NCBI RefSeq assembly: GCF_000378245.1
Contig: NZ_KB899509.1
Location: 1 to 64,000, forward strand
Source: Aromatoleum toluclasticum ATCC 700605
GTDB taxonomy: Bacteria; Pseudomonadota; Gammaproteobacteria; Burkholderiales; Rhodocyclaceae
Reading direction: 5' to 3'
DNA: 64,000 nucleotides
Part shown: positions 1-7,623 of the stretch, piece by piece
Layout: each line of letters opens with the position of its first letter
Position numbering within the stretch: position 1 is the first letter of the stretch
Translations under genes and position numbers: made by a program
The notes under the pieces: generated by a model
Databases searched by the model: none
The model's input: only the letters and a program-made list of their open reading frames with translations
What the model was told of the DNA's origin: nothing

Positions 1-296
1 GCGTTCCACGCCAGCACGCCCGCGAGGCGCCCCTTCTGGCCGCTATGCAGCGCGCCTCGCGCATCGATCGCGGCGGCGAGCACGCCCGCGCCCAGCAGCA
101 GCCACAGCGTCGCCGGCACGCTGCCGGTCTGGATCATGGCCAGAGTCAGCGCGCCGTACGCGACGAACTCCCCCTGCGGTATGAAGATCACCCGCGTCAC
201 GGCAAACACCAGCACCAGCGCGAGCGCGAGCAGCGCATAGATCGCACCGTTGGTGATGCCGTCCTGTGCGAGCAACAGCGCTATCTGGAAATCCAT
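1..296 (-). CDS. Branched-chain amino-acid type ABC transporter permease (LivH-like), N-terminal part only
   Basis: The reading frame starts at the ATG complementary to 294-296 and runs off the left edge of the window, so only about 98 N-terminal residues are visible. They begin MDFQIALLLAQDGITNGAIY and continue through ALLALALVLVFAVTRVIF and PQGEFVAYGAL. This is the hallmark start of LivH-family inner-membrane permeases: a first membrane helix, a short turn with the conserved FIPQGEF-type stretch, then a second hydrophobic segment. The family imports branched-chain amino acids or, in aromatic-degrading betaproteobacteria, often aromatic acids or related compounds; the substrate cannot be read here. 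It diverges from the TetR-type gene, which is its probable local regulator. The rest of the transporter operon must lie to the left. Confidence 0.85.
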   Translation of the reverse strand, partial: MDFQIALLLAQDGITNGAIYALLALALVLVFAVTRVIFIPQGEFVAYGALTLAMIQTGSVPATLWLLLGAGVLAAAIDARGALHSGQKGRLAGVLAWN

Positions 297-383
297 GGAC
301 GAACCCCGACCGTCCGCGACAAGGCGCGGAAACACAAGAGATGGAAGGAAGAAAGCCGCGTGCGCGCCGCGGCCAGGCGCACG

Positions 384-479
384 CTAGGCGGACTTCAGGG
401 ACGCCGTGCCGGAACGCAGGACAAGGGAACCGGGAACGGGTTCGCCGGGAGGGGGCCCGGCGGCGGGGGCGGTGGTCAT
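384..479 (-). CDS. Possible 31-residue small protein or leader peptide upstream of the permease gene
   Basis: An ATG complementary to 477-479 is preceded by GGAGA at a suitable distance and opens a 31-codon frame ending in TAG at 384-386. The peptide starts MTTAPAAGPPPGEPVPG and ends SGTASLKSA; it is rich in Pro and Ala and has no recognisable domain. It lies in the 5' region of the permease gene, 87 bp before its start and downstream of the predicted minus-strand promoter at 593-621. It may be a real small gene, a leader peptide, or chance in G+C-rich DNA. The ribosome site is the main argument for it. Confidence 0.25.
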   Translation of the reverse strand: MTTAPAAGPPPGEPVPGSLVLRSGTASLKSA

Positions 480-592
480 TGCGTGTTGTCTCCGTTTTTT
501 TGGCCGCACCGAAGCGGGTGCGGCGGGTGGCGGTCTCTGTGGCCGCTCTCGCGTCTTGCTCCCGCAGGCGTACGCCCTGACGGTGCCCGACC

Positions 593-643
593 AAGCTACA
601 GACTCGCAACAACCTTGTCAAACACTTGTTCAAGTAGTCTAAT
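593..643. promoter_or_regulatory. Divergent promoters with a shared palindromic operator (permease operon / TetR gene)
   Basis: This lies inside the 424-bp gap between the permease start (296) and the regulator start (721). On the plus strand, TTGTCA at 615-620 and TCTAAT at 638-643 are separated by 17 bp. On the minus strand, TTGACA at 621-616 and TAGCTT at 598-593 are separated by 17 bp. The palindrome ACTTG-TT-CAAGT at 624-635 lies in the plus-strand spacer and directly behind the minus-strand -35. This is the usual geometry for a TetR repressor controlling itself and a divergent transport operon. The elements are read from sequence; binding is inferred. The rest of the gap (480-592) shows only a hairpin at 514-533 with no terminator-type T-tract after it. 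Confidence 0.55.
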
Positions 644-720
644 TACCAGCATGGGATCGCCGTGGCGCTACCCGCGCCCGGCAGTCTCCTCCGGACATGC
701 AGCCCGGAGCCCTGCACGCT

Positions 721-1656
721 ATGATTCCCGCCCGACAACCAATTTCCGCCACGCCCCTGATGACATCCGCTTCGGCCGTCACCCACGACGATTCGACTTC
801 TTCCTCGACCGAGGCCGAGATCCTGCGGCTGTCGCGCGAGGAACCCGGACTCGGGCAGGCCGCCGTCGCGGAACGCCTGCGCCGCGCCGGCCTGACGATC
901 TCCGCGTCGGGCGTGCGCTACATCTGGCAGAAGCACGGGCTGGAGACCACCGCCAAGCGCCTGCAGGCGCTCGTGGACGCCACCCCGACAGGCCTCGCCG
1001 CGCTCACCGACACCCAGCGCGAGCTCCTCGAACGCGGCACGCTCAGCGCGCAGCTCGCAAGCTGCGCCGGAGACGGTTCGGGTGACAAGGACGAGCCGCT
1101 CGATCGCCGCCAGATCATCCTCAGCGCCGCCGCCGAACTCTTCTCCGACCAGGGCTACGATCGCAGCTCGATCCGCGACATCGCGCGCAAGGTCGGCCTG
1201 CTGCCCGGCTCCGTCTACCACCACTTCGCATCCAAGGACGAGCTCTACCTCGCCGTCCACCGCGAAGGCTTCAAGCGCGTGATGAGCACGATCACACGGG
1301 AGATCGAAGCGCTTTCCGATCCCTGGGAGCGCCTGCGCCGCGCCTGCGAGGTGCACGTCGCGCAGATGATCGAAGGCCCGGCGGTCGAACGCATCACCGG
1401 GCACAACCTCGCGCTCATCGGCAATCAGGAGCTCCTCGCCAAGATCCAGCCCGCGCGCGAAGCCTACGAACAGCTCTTCCGCGACCTCATCAACGCCCTG
1501 CCCGTCGCAGCCGGCACCGACCGCTCGCTGCTGCGCCTCTTCCTGCTCGGCGGCATGAACTGGGTATACCTGTGGTATCGCGAAGGCCGCCGCACCCCCC
1601 GGCAGATCGCCGATGCGATGGTCGAGATGGTGCGCCGGGGCGTCGCGCCGTCCTGA
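721..1656 (+). CDS. TetR-family transcriptional regulator with an additional N-terminal helix-turn-helix
   Basis: The product has 311 residues if it starts at the ATG at 721; in-frame ATGs at 697 and 760 are alternatives. I prefer 721 because GGAG lies about 11 bases upstream. Residues about 31-85 form a homeodomain-like helix-turn-helix resembling those of transposases (AAVAERLRRAGLTISASGVR). Residues about 128-178 are a typical TetR DNA-binding domain (DIARKVGLLPGSVYHHFASK). The rest is the all-helical ligand and dimer domain. At 311 residues it is about 100 longer than an ordinary TetR. Its divergence from a LivH-type permease and the palindrome in the shared promoter suggest ligand-responsive control of uptake. 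The ligand is unknown. Confidence 0.85.
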   Translation: MIPARQPISATPLMTSASAVTHDDSTSSSTEAEILRLSREEPGLGQAAVAERLRRAGLTISASGVRYIWQKHGLETTAKRLQALVDATPTGLAALTDTQRELLERGTLSAQLASCAGDGSGDKDEPLDRRQIILSAAAELFSDQGYDRSSIRDIARKVGLLPGSVYHHFASKDELYLAVHREGFKRVMSTITREIEALSDPWERLRRACEVHVAQMIEGPAVERITGHNLALIGNQELLAKIQPAREAYEQLFRDLINALPVAAGTDRSLLRLFLLGGMNWVYLWYREGRRTPRQIADAMVEMVRRGVAPS

Positions 1657-1743
1657 GCCCCCACCACCACCGGGGCCGGCGCCCCGTTTCCTTGCCTTTC
1701 CGCCCCGATCCACCATAGTTGAAACGGATGATCGGAGACGGCC

Positions 1744-2391
1744 ATGTTCAAGGACAGGGAAGACGCCGCACGCCAGCTCGCGGCAATGTTCAAGGGGCGC
1801 CCGCTGAAGGATCCGCTGGTGCTGGCGATACCGCGCGGCGGCGTCGTCACCGGCGCCGTGCTCGCACGCGAACTCGGTGCGGAACTGGACGTCGTCCTCG
1901 CCCGCAAGCTGCGCGCGCGCTATGACCCCGAACTCGCCGTCGGTGCGATCGGCGAGGACGGCGAGGAGTACCTCGCCGACTTTGCACGCTCGGTGATCGG
2001 CATCGATGACGAATACCTCCAGCGCGAGCGCGCCCACCAGATCGCCGAGATCGACCGCCGCAAGGAACGTTTCCGCGCCGTGCGCCCTGCGGCCGAAATC
2101 ACCGGACGTTCGGTCATCGTCACCGACGACGGCGTGGCGACCGGCGCGACGATGCTCGCGGCGCTGCACGTGATCCGCGCGCAGCAACCGCACGAGCTGA
2201 TCGTCGCTGTCCCGGTCGCACCGCCCGAAACGCTGGACACCCTCGCCCGCCACTGCGACCACGTCGAATGCGTGCTGAAGCCCGCGTGGCTCGGCGGCAT
2301 CAGCGGCTTCTACGGCGACTTCACGCAGGTCGAGGACGAGGAGGCCTTGCGCCTGCTGCGCGACTACCGCCGTCCCGCACCCCAACCGTAG
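1744..2391 (+). CDS. Phosphoribosyltransferase-family protein
   Basis: The 215-residue product carries the PRPP-binding signature of type I phosphoribosyltransferases, VIVTDDGVATGAT at residues 124-136, plus the N-terminal IPRGG loop near residue 30. These are cytosolic enzymes or regulators that bind phosphoribosyl pyrophosphate. This subfamily (about 210-220 residues, with YDPELAVGAI after the first beta strands) is common in environmental bacteria near stress and transport genes, but its substrate is not established. A good ribosome site (GGAGAC) precedes the ATG. Its last 28 bases overlap the end of the convergent P-type ATPase gene, so the two genes share their 3' ends. A purine or pyrimidine salvage role is possible but cannot be assigned. 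Confidence 0.85.
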   Translation: MFKDREDAARQLAAMFKGRPLKDPLVLAIPRGGVVTGAVLARELGAELDVVLARKLRARYDPELAVGAIGEDGEEYLADFARSVIGIDDEYLQRERAHQIAEIDRRKERFRAVRPAAEITGRSVIVTDDGVATGATMLAALHVIRAQQPHELIVAVPVAPPETLDTLARHCDHVECVLKPAWLGGISGFYGDFTQVEDEEALRLLRDYRRPAPQP

Positions 2392-5105
2392 CCACAAGCG
2401 TCCCGATCGCGCGGCGGCGACTTGCGCCGCGCCCGACGCCGCAACCACGCCTTGCGTCCCTCCTCCAGCGCCACCATCGCGAGCGCCAGCGGCAGCATCC
2501 GCATCCACGTCCCGGCATCCAGCGGCGCCGTGCCGAAGATGGCATTGCCGACGGGCAGATAGACGATCGCGGCGATCAGCACGAGTTCCGACCCCAATCC
2601 CCACAGCAGCAGCGGATTGGCTGCCAGACCCGGGGGCCAGGCCGCCCGCCGCACGTCGCGGCACAGGAACAGGTTCGCGACCTGCATCACGACGATCGTC
2701 GCCAGGCAGGCCGTGGTCGCCTCAAGATACAAAGGATCCAGCCGGCCTAGCCCCACGCCGCGCACCCAGCCACCCGCCGCGAGCACACCGAAGAACACGG
2801 CGAGCGACGCGGCCGCCTCCAGCACGCCAAGGAAGAGGTAGGCACGCACGATCAGCGCCCCATCCACCAGACGTGCGCTGCGCGGGCGCGGCGGCCGCGT
2901 CATCAGTCCCGGTGATGGCTGCTCGGCGCCGAGCGCGAGCGCCGGCAGCATGTCGGTGCCGAGGTCGACGGCCAGGATCTGGATCACCGTCAACGGCAGG
3001 GGGACGCGCAGCAACACGAACACCAGGCCCGGGACCAGTTCGGGAATGTTGGACGTGAGGATGTAGGTCAGGAACTTACGCAGGTTCTCGAACACCGCGC
3101 GCCCTTCCTCGATCGCGCTGACGATGCTCGCGAAGTGGTCGTCCAGCAGCACCATGTCCGCTGCCTCCTTGGCGACGTCGGTGCCGCCGCGCCCCATTGC
3201 GATGCCGATGTCCGCCGCCCGCAGCGCCGGCGCATCGTTCACGCCGTCCCCCGTCACCGCGACCACCTCGCCGCGCCGCTGCAGGGCCTGGACGACGCGC
3301 AGCTTGTCCTCGGCCGTGACGCGCGCGCAGATCACCTCCGGGCTCTCCAGCGCCAAGGCGAGCTGTGCCGTGTTCATGCGCGCAAGATCCTCGCCGCGCA
3401 GCACCCGCGGGGCATCCCCGGTGAGGCCGATCTCGCGCCCGATCGCAACGGCCGTCGCCGCGTAGTCCCCGGTCACCATGATCACGCGGATGCCCGCCGC
3501 GCGGCAGCGGACCACGGCTTCGCGCACGTCCGGCCGCGGCGGATCCTCGATGCCGGCGAGTCCTTCGAGGATCAGGTCCCGCTCGGCCGTGTCGTCGGCC
3601 ACCGTCTCGCCGGCATCGAGCCGGCGCCGCGCCAGCGCGATCACCCGCAGACCCCGCCGCGCCATTGCGTCCAGCGCGCCACGGATGACGTTCTCGTCCA
3701 CCGCCGCGAGTCCTCCGTCGGGGGCGCGCTGCAGCGCGCAACGCGGCACGACGAGCTCTGGTGCCCCTTTGCACAGCAACCAGACGTCGCTTCCATCCTC
3801 CGCCGCCACCGACATGCGGTTGCGCCCCGTCTCGAACGGCAGCTCGGCGACCCGCATGCCCGACTCGCGCACGCCCCATGCCGCGGCACACTCGACCAGC
3901 GCGACTTCCATCGGATCCCCCGCGTAGCCGCCTTCGGCATCCGCGTCGGCCCGCAGGCTGTGGCACCCCGCCGCGACCGCCAGCAGCCCCGCCAGCTCCG
4001 CCGTCACGCCCGCCCCATTCGCGCCCTCCGCCCCTTCCGGGCGCGCCATCCGCACCCTGCCTCCGGCCATCAGGTTCACGACGCGCATGCGGTTCTCGGT
4101 CAGCGTCCCGGTCTTGTCGGTGCAGATCACCGTCGTCGCGCCGAGCGCCTCGACCGCCGGCAGGTGGCGCACCAGCGCATTGCGCCGCGCCATGCGCTGC
4201 GTCGCCATCGCGAGCGACAGGGTCACGGTCGGCAGCAGCCCCTCGGGCACGTTCGCAACGATGATCGCGATCGCGAACAGCGCGCTGTCCCAGAAGGGCA
4301 CGCCGATCGCGCGCCCGACGAAGAAGAACACCACGCCCAGCGCCGTGGCCGCGAGCGCGACCAGCCGCGACAGGCGGGCGATCTCCAGCGCCAGCGGCGA
4401 CGGCCGCTCCTCCGTGTGCTGGCTCAGGTGCGCGATGCGGCCGAACTCGGTGTGCATGCCGGTCGCGAAAACCACAGCCCGCGCACGTCCGGCCACGACG
4501 GAAGTCCCCGCAAGCACGAGGTTGCGCGCATCCTCGGCCCCTGCGGCCTCCACCGCTTCGGCCACCCGCCCCACCGGCCGCGACTCGCCCGTCACCGTCG
4601 CGGCATTCACGCGCAGGCCCAGTGCCTCGATCACGCGGCAGTCAGCCGGAACGTTGTCGCCCGCTTCCAACGCGATCACGTCGCCGGGCACGAGATCCTG
4701 CGCCAGCACCGTCTCCAGTTTCCCGTCGCGACAGGCCAGTGCGCGCTGCGGCAGCAGCGCCGCCAGCGCCTCGATCGCCCGCTCTGCGCGGTACTCCTGC
4801 CAGAACGAGAAGCCGCCGTTCACGAAGATCACGCCGACGATCGCCGCGGCAAGCGCACCCATGCCCTGCCCCGGATCGAACCGGTCGGCGACCAGCGCAA
4901 GCGCCGCGGCAATCCACAAGATAATCGCGAAAAAATGGGTGAATTCGCGGGCGAAACGCAGCGCGAGCAGCTGCCGCGGACGGGCCTCGACGCGGTTGCA
5001 GCCGAAGGTCGCAAGGCGACGCGCGGCCTCGGCGACGCCCAAGCCCTCGCGCCCCGTTGCGAGCCCCTCCAGCACCTGCTCGACCTGTCCGCGCCAGATA
5101 TCCAT
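2364..5105 (-). CDS. Cation-transporting P-type ATPase, Na/K-ATPase-like (type IIC-like)
   Basis: The product has 913 residues with full P-type ATPase architecture: actuator TGES at 172-175, PEGLLPT in membrane helix 4 near 287, the phosphorylated Asp330 in CTDKTGTLT, and the hinge TGDGVNDAP. Helices 5 and 6 read SNIPELVPGLVF and DLGTDMLPALALG, which resemble animal Na/K- and H/K-ATPase alpha chains (SNIPEITP, DLGTDMVPA) more than the usual bacterial Ca2+ or heavy-metal pumps. It has no N-terminal metal-binding CxxC domain. It is an inner-membrane pump whose ion is unknown; Na+, K+, H+ or Ca2+ are possible. It converges on the phosphoribosyltransferase gene and diverges from the signalling pair. 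Confidence 0.93.
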   Translation of the reverse strand: MDIWRGQVEQVLEGLATGREGLGVAEAARRLATFGCNRVEARPRQLLALRFAREFTHFFAIILWIAAALALVADRFDPGQGMGALAAAIVGVIFVNGGFSFWQEYRAERAIEALAALLPQRALACRDGKLETVLAQDLVPGDVIALEAGDNVPADCRVIEALGLRVNAATVTGESRPVGRVAEAVEAAGAEDARNLVLAGTSVVAGRARAVVFATGMHTEFGRIAHLSQHTEERPSPLALEIARLSRLVALAATALGVVFFFVGRAIGVPFWDSALFAIAIIVANVPEGLLPTVTLSLAMATQRMARRNALVRHLPAVEALGATTVICTDKTGTLTENRMRVVNLMAGGRVRMARPEGAEGANGAGVTAELAGLLAVAAGCHSLRADADAEGGYAGDPMEVALVECAAAWGVRESGMRVAELPFETGRNRMSVAAEDGSDVWLLCKGAPELVVPRCALQRAPDGGLAAVDENVIRGALDAMARRGLRVIALARRRLDAGETVADDTAERDLILEGLAGIEDPPRPDVREAVVRCRAAGIRVIMVTGDYAATAVAIGREIGLTGDAPRVLRGEDLARMNTAQLALALESPEVICARVTAEDKLRVVQALQRRGEVVAVTGDGVNDAPALRAADIGIAMGRGGTDVAKEAADMVLLDDHFASIVSAIEEGRAVFENLRKFLTYILTSNIPELVPGLVFVLLRVPLPLTVIQILAVDLGTDMLPALALGAEQPSPGLMTRPPRPRSARLVDGALIVRAYLFLGVLEAAASLAVFFGVLAAGGWVRGVGLGRLDPLYLEATTACLATIVVMQVANLFLCRDVRRAAWPPGLAANPLLLWGLGSELVLIAAIVYLPVGNAIFGTAPLDAGTWMRMLPLALAMVALEEGRKAWLRRRARRKSPPRDRDACGYGWGAGRR

Positions 5106-5419
5106 CCCTGTCCCCGGTCCGCATCGTGCCGCAGGCTCCTCCTGCCCGACCCTTTCAGGCTCTGCGACCTGTTTTCAGCATGGACCGCGATAGCCGCTGC
5201 GCAATGGCCGCAGGGATCGGATCCGCGTGAAAATTGCACACTTCAACAAAATAAGCGTTGCCTTATGCCACGCAGGCCTACGTAGACGCCGAATCTTCCG
5301 TTACTATCACTTACAGATTACTATCGGCAGGCAGTAAGCGTGCGGCGCCCCCGGGCGAAGCGCGCAGGCGGCAGTACCCATCACGGACAGTGGGAATCGG
5401 CGATCGAATAATCGAGCCA
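5106..5419. other. Divergent intergenic region with a phased TTACTATC direct repeat
   Basis: About 314 bp between the ATPase start (5105) and my preferred kinase start (5420). The same frame is open from an ATG at 5258, but the peptide it would add has low complexity and no ribosome site, so I treat it as non-coding. The exact repeat TTACTATC occurs at 5301-5308 and 5318-5325, starts 17 bp apart, in a locally A+T-richer patch (5230-5330). It may mark a promoter or activator site. I see no clear -35/-10 pair. Confidence 0.4.
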
Positions 5420-7576
5420 ATGCGCGATCTACAGCTTCCGCAAACCGTCACCGCTGCAATCGAAGGCGCGAACGTCCCCCCGTTGCCGCAGGTGCTGCTG
5501 CGCCTGATCCAGCAGCTCGACGACGAATCCTCGACGATCGACGCCCTCGCCACCATCGTGAGCCAGGATCCCGCGCTCAGCGCACGCATCCTGACCGCAG
5601 CCAATTCCGCCGCGTTTTACCGCAGCACCCCTGCGAGCGACATCAAGTCCTGCGTCTCCCTGCTCGGGACCCGCATGGTGCGCTCGATGGCCACCTGCCT
5701 CGCGGTCAAGCGCCTGTTCGACACCGACCCCGGAACCGTCGCCGTCGATCTCACCGACTTCTGGCGCCATTCGCTGCTGGTGGCCGAGACGAGCCGCGCG
5801 ATGGCGGCCGCGACCGGCTATCCGCACCCCGGCGAGGCCTATCTCGCCGGGCTCCTGCACGATGTGGGCCAGCTCGTGCTCACATCGTCGCTGGGGGAAC
5901 AGTACGCGTGGCTGCTCTCGCAGACCGGCGACGAAGACAAGCTGATCGAGCTCGAACGCGCCAGCCTGTCCACCGACCACTGCGAAGTGGGCACCTGGCT
6001 CGCCGACCAGTGGCGCCTCGACAGCGGTCTTGCCGATGCGCTGCTGTTCCACCATGCGAGTGCAGAGGAGATCGCCACCGCCTCGAACCTGCCCCGCCTG
6101 GTGTGGTTCGCCGACGCGCTCGCGCGCGGCGTGTCCGGCCTCGCCCCGTTCGAGGAACTCGCCGCGACGCTCTTCGGCACCGATTCGGGTTTCGACACGG
6201 GACGGATCCTGGCCCGCGCCCTCGACCACGTGCAGGTCATCGCCACCGCGATGGGAGTCGCGGCACGACCGGAGGCCGACGACGCCACCCCGCAGCGCAC
6301 GCTCCCCAACGTCACGATCCTCGCCCCCGCCACAGCCCCCCATGAAGCGGACCGCGCGCTGGCCGAGCGCATCCGCGACATGGCGGTCATGCACCCCTTG
6401 CAGCAGGACCTGTTCGAACTCGCCAGCGAGACCGAACTGCTGAACGCCCTGCGCGAATCCGCGCGCATCCTGTTCGAACTGCCGCGCATGGGCTTCCTGC
6501 TCATCGACCGCGACTCGGGCGAGCTGACCGGCGGCGACATCGCCGGCCAGGCCGCCATCTTCCGCCAGACGCGCATCCCGCGCGGCACCGACGCCGGGCT
6601 CGCGACGCGCGCGATCGCCGAGCGCGAAGTCCGCAGCAGCTTCGACGACGCCCGACCGTCACGCGAATCCCTGCTCGACCGCCAGCTCGCGCGTGCGTTC
6701 GGCAGCGAAGGCGTCCTCGCGGTCCCGATGGTCGGCAAACGCCGCACCGTCGGCGTCATGCTTTTCGCCCTCGGCCACACCGACCAGATGCGGCTCAAGC
6801 GCCGCACGCCCTGGCTGCTGAACTTCGGCCGCATCGGCGGCGTGTGCGTCGAGGCGTGGCAGGACGCGACCGCCTGCCGCAAGCAGGCCGAGGACGAAGC
6901 ATCCGCAGCCTTCCGCCGCCAGGCACGGCGCATCGTGCATGAAGCGGGCAACCCGCTCGGGATCATCAAGAGCTACCTGCGCATCCTCGACCAGAAGCTG
7001 CCGGAAAACAGCGACGTGCGACACGAGATCGACGTGCTGCGCGACGAGATCGACCGCGTTGCCGGCATCGTTCGGCGCATGAACGAGGTGCCGACACCGA
7101 CCGGCACCACGACGTCCGTAGCGGTCAACGCGCTGGTGCGCGAACTGCTCGCCCTGTACGGCGCTCCGCTGTTCGGCGACAAGGGCATTGCCGTCACCAG
7201 CCGGTTCGGCGACGACGCAGAACACGCGGCCTGCGACCCCGACAGCCTGAAACAAATTCTCGTTAACCTGTGGAAGAACGCCGCCGAGGCGACGCCCCGA
7301 GGTGGGCGCTTCGATATCTCCGTGCTCGACGGCGTCGTGCAGAATGGGCGGCGATACGTCGAGATCCGCATGGAAGACACTGGTGCCGGGATGCCCGAGG
7401 AGGCGATCCGCAACCTGTCCTTCCCGGATCAGGCGCACAGCAGTGCCGACCGCGGCCACGGCCTGTCCATCGTGGGCAGCATCGCAGCCAGGATCGGATG
7501 CAGAATTACATGCCGCAGCAAGGCGGGCGCGGGCACGACGCTCTCGCTCCTGCTGCCGTGCGTCCAGGTTTCATGA
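5420..7576 (+). CDS. HDOD-GAF sensor histidine kinase
   Basis: The product has 718 residues from the ATG at 5420 (an upstream ATG at 5258 would add 54 residues without a recognisable domain). Residues about 18-215 are an HDOD domain (PLPQVLLRLIQQL, SQDPALSARILTAANS, LLHDVGQL). About 320-455 is GAF-like. The kinase core has the H-box HEAGNPLG with His507 as likely phosphorylation site, the N-box LVNLWKNAAEA, the G1 box DTGAGMP and a G2-type DRGHGLSI. It has no membrane helix, so it is probably cytosolic. It is followed 47 bp downstream by a REC-PAS-GGDEF-EAL gene, its probable partner. HDOD domains are known in signalling proteins that control virulence, motility and the cell cycle. Confidence 0.88.
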   Translation: MRDLQLPQTVTAAIEGANVPPLPQVLLRLIQQLDDESSTIDALATIVSQDPALSARILTAANSAAFYRSTPASDIKSCVSLLGTRMVRSMATCLAVKRLFDTDPGTVAVDLTDFWRHSLLVAETSRAMAAATGYPHPGEAYLAGLLHDVGQLVLTSSLGEQYAWLLSQTGDEDKLIELERASLSTDHCEVGTWLADQWRLDSGLADALLFHHASAEEIATASNLPRLVWFADALARGVSGLAPFEELAATLFGTDSGFDTGRILARALDHVQVIATAMGVAARPEADDATPQRTLPNVTILAPATAPHEADRALAERIRDMAVMHPLQQDLFELASETELLNALRESARILFELPRMGFLLIDRDSGELTGGDIAGQAAIFRQTRIPRGTDAGLATRAIAEREVRSSFDDARPSRESLLDRQLARAFGSEGVLAVPMVGKRRTVGVMLFALGHTDQMRLKRRTPWLLNFGRIGGVCVEAWQDATACRKQAEDEASAAFRRQARRIVHEAGNPLGIIKSYLRILDQKLPENSDVRHEIDVLRDEIDRVAGIVRRMNEVPTPTGTTTSVAVNALVRELLALYGAPLFGDKGIAVTSRFGDDAEHAACDPDSLKQILVNLWKNAAEATPRGGRFDISVLDGVVQNGRRYVEIRMEDTGAGMPEEAIRNLSFPDQAHSSADRGHGLSIVGSIAARIGCRITCRSKAGAGTTLSLLLPCVQVS

Positions 7577-7623
7577 TGCTTGCGAGCCAGCGCGCTGCGT
7601 GACACTCGCTCCGGAGAAATTCC

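Noticed and set aside
514-533. Hairpin CCGCACC-GAAGCG-GGTGCGG considered as terminator
   Set aside because: The T-run precedes the stem on the plus strand (A-run follows on the minus strand), so it does not terminate in either direction.
3135-5285. A 716-codon frame on the plus strand
   Set aside because: It lies antisense to the P-type ATPase gene, has Arg/His-rich low-complexity translation and no family signature. It is an artefact of high third-position G+C.
5258-5419. N-terminal extension of the HDOD kinase from the ATG at 5258
   Set aside because: No ribosome site and no conserved domain in the added 54 residues; the region looks intergenic.
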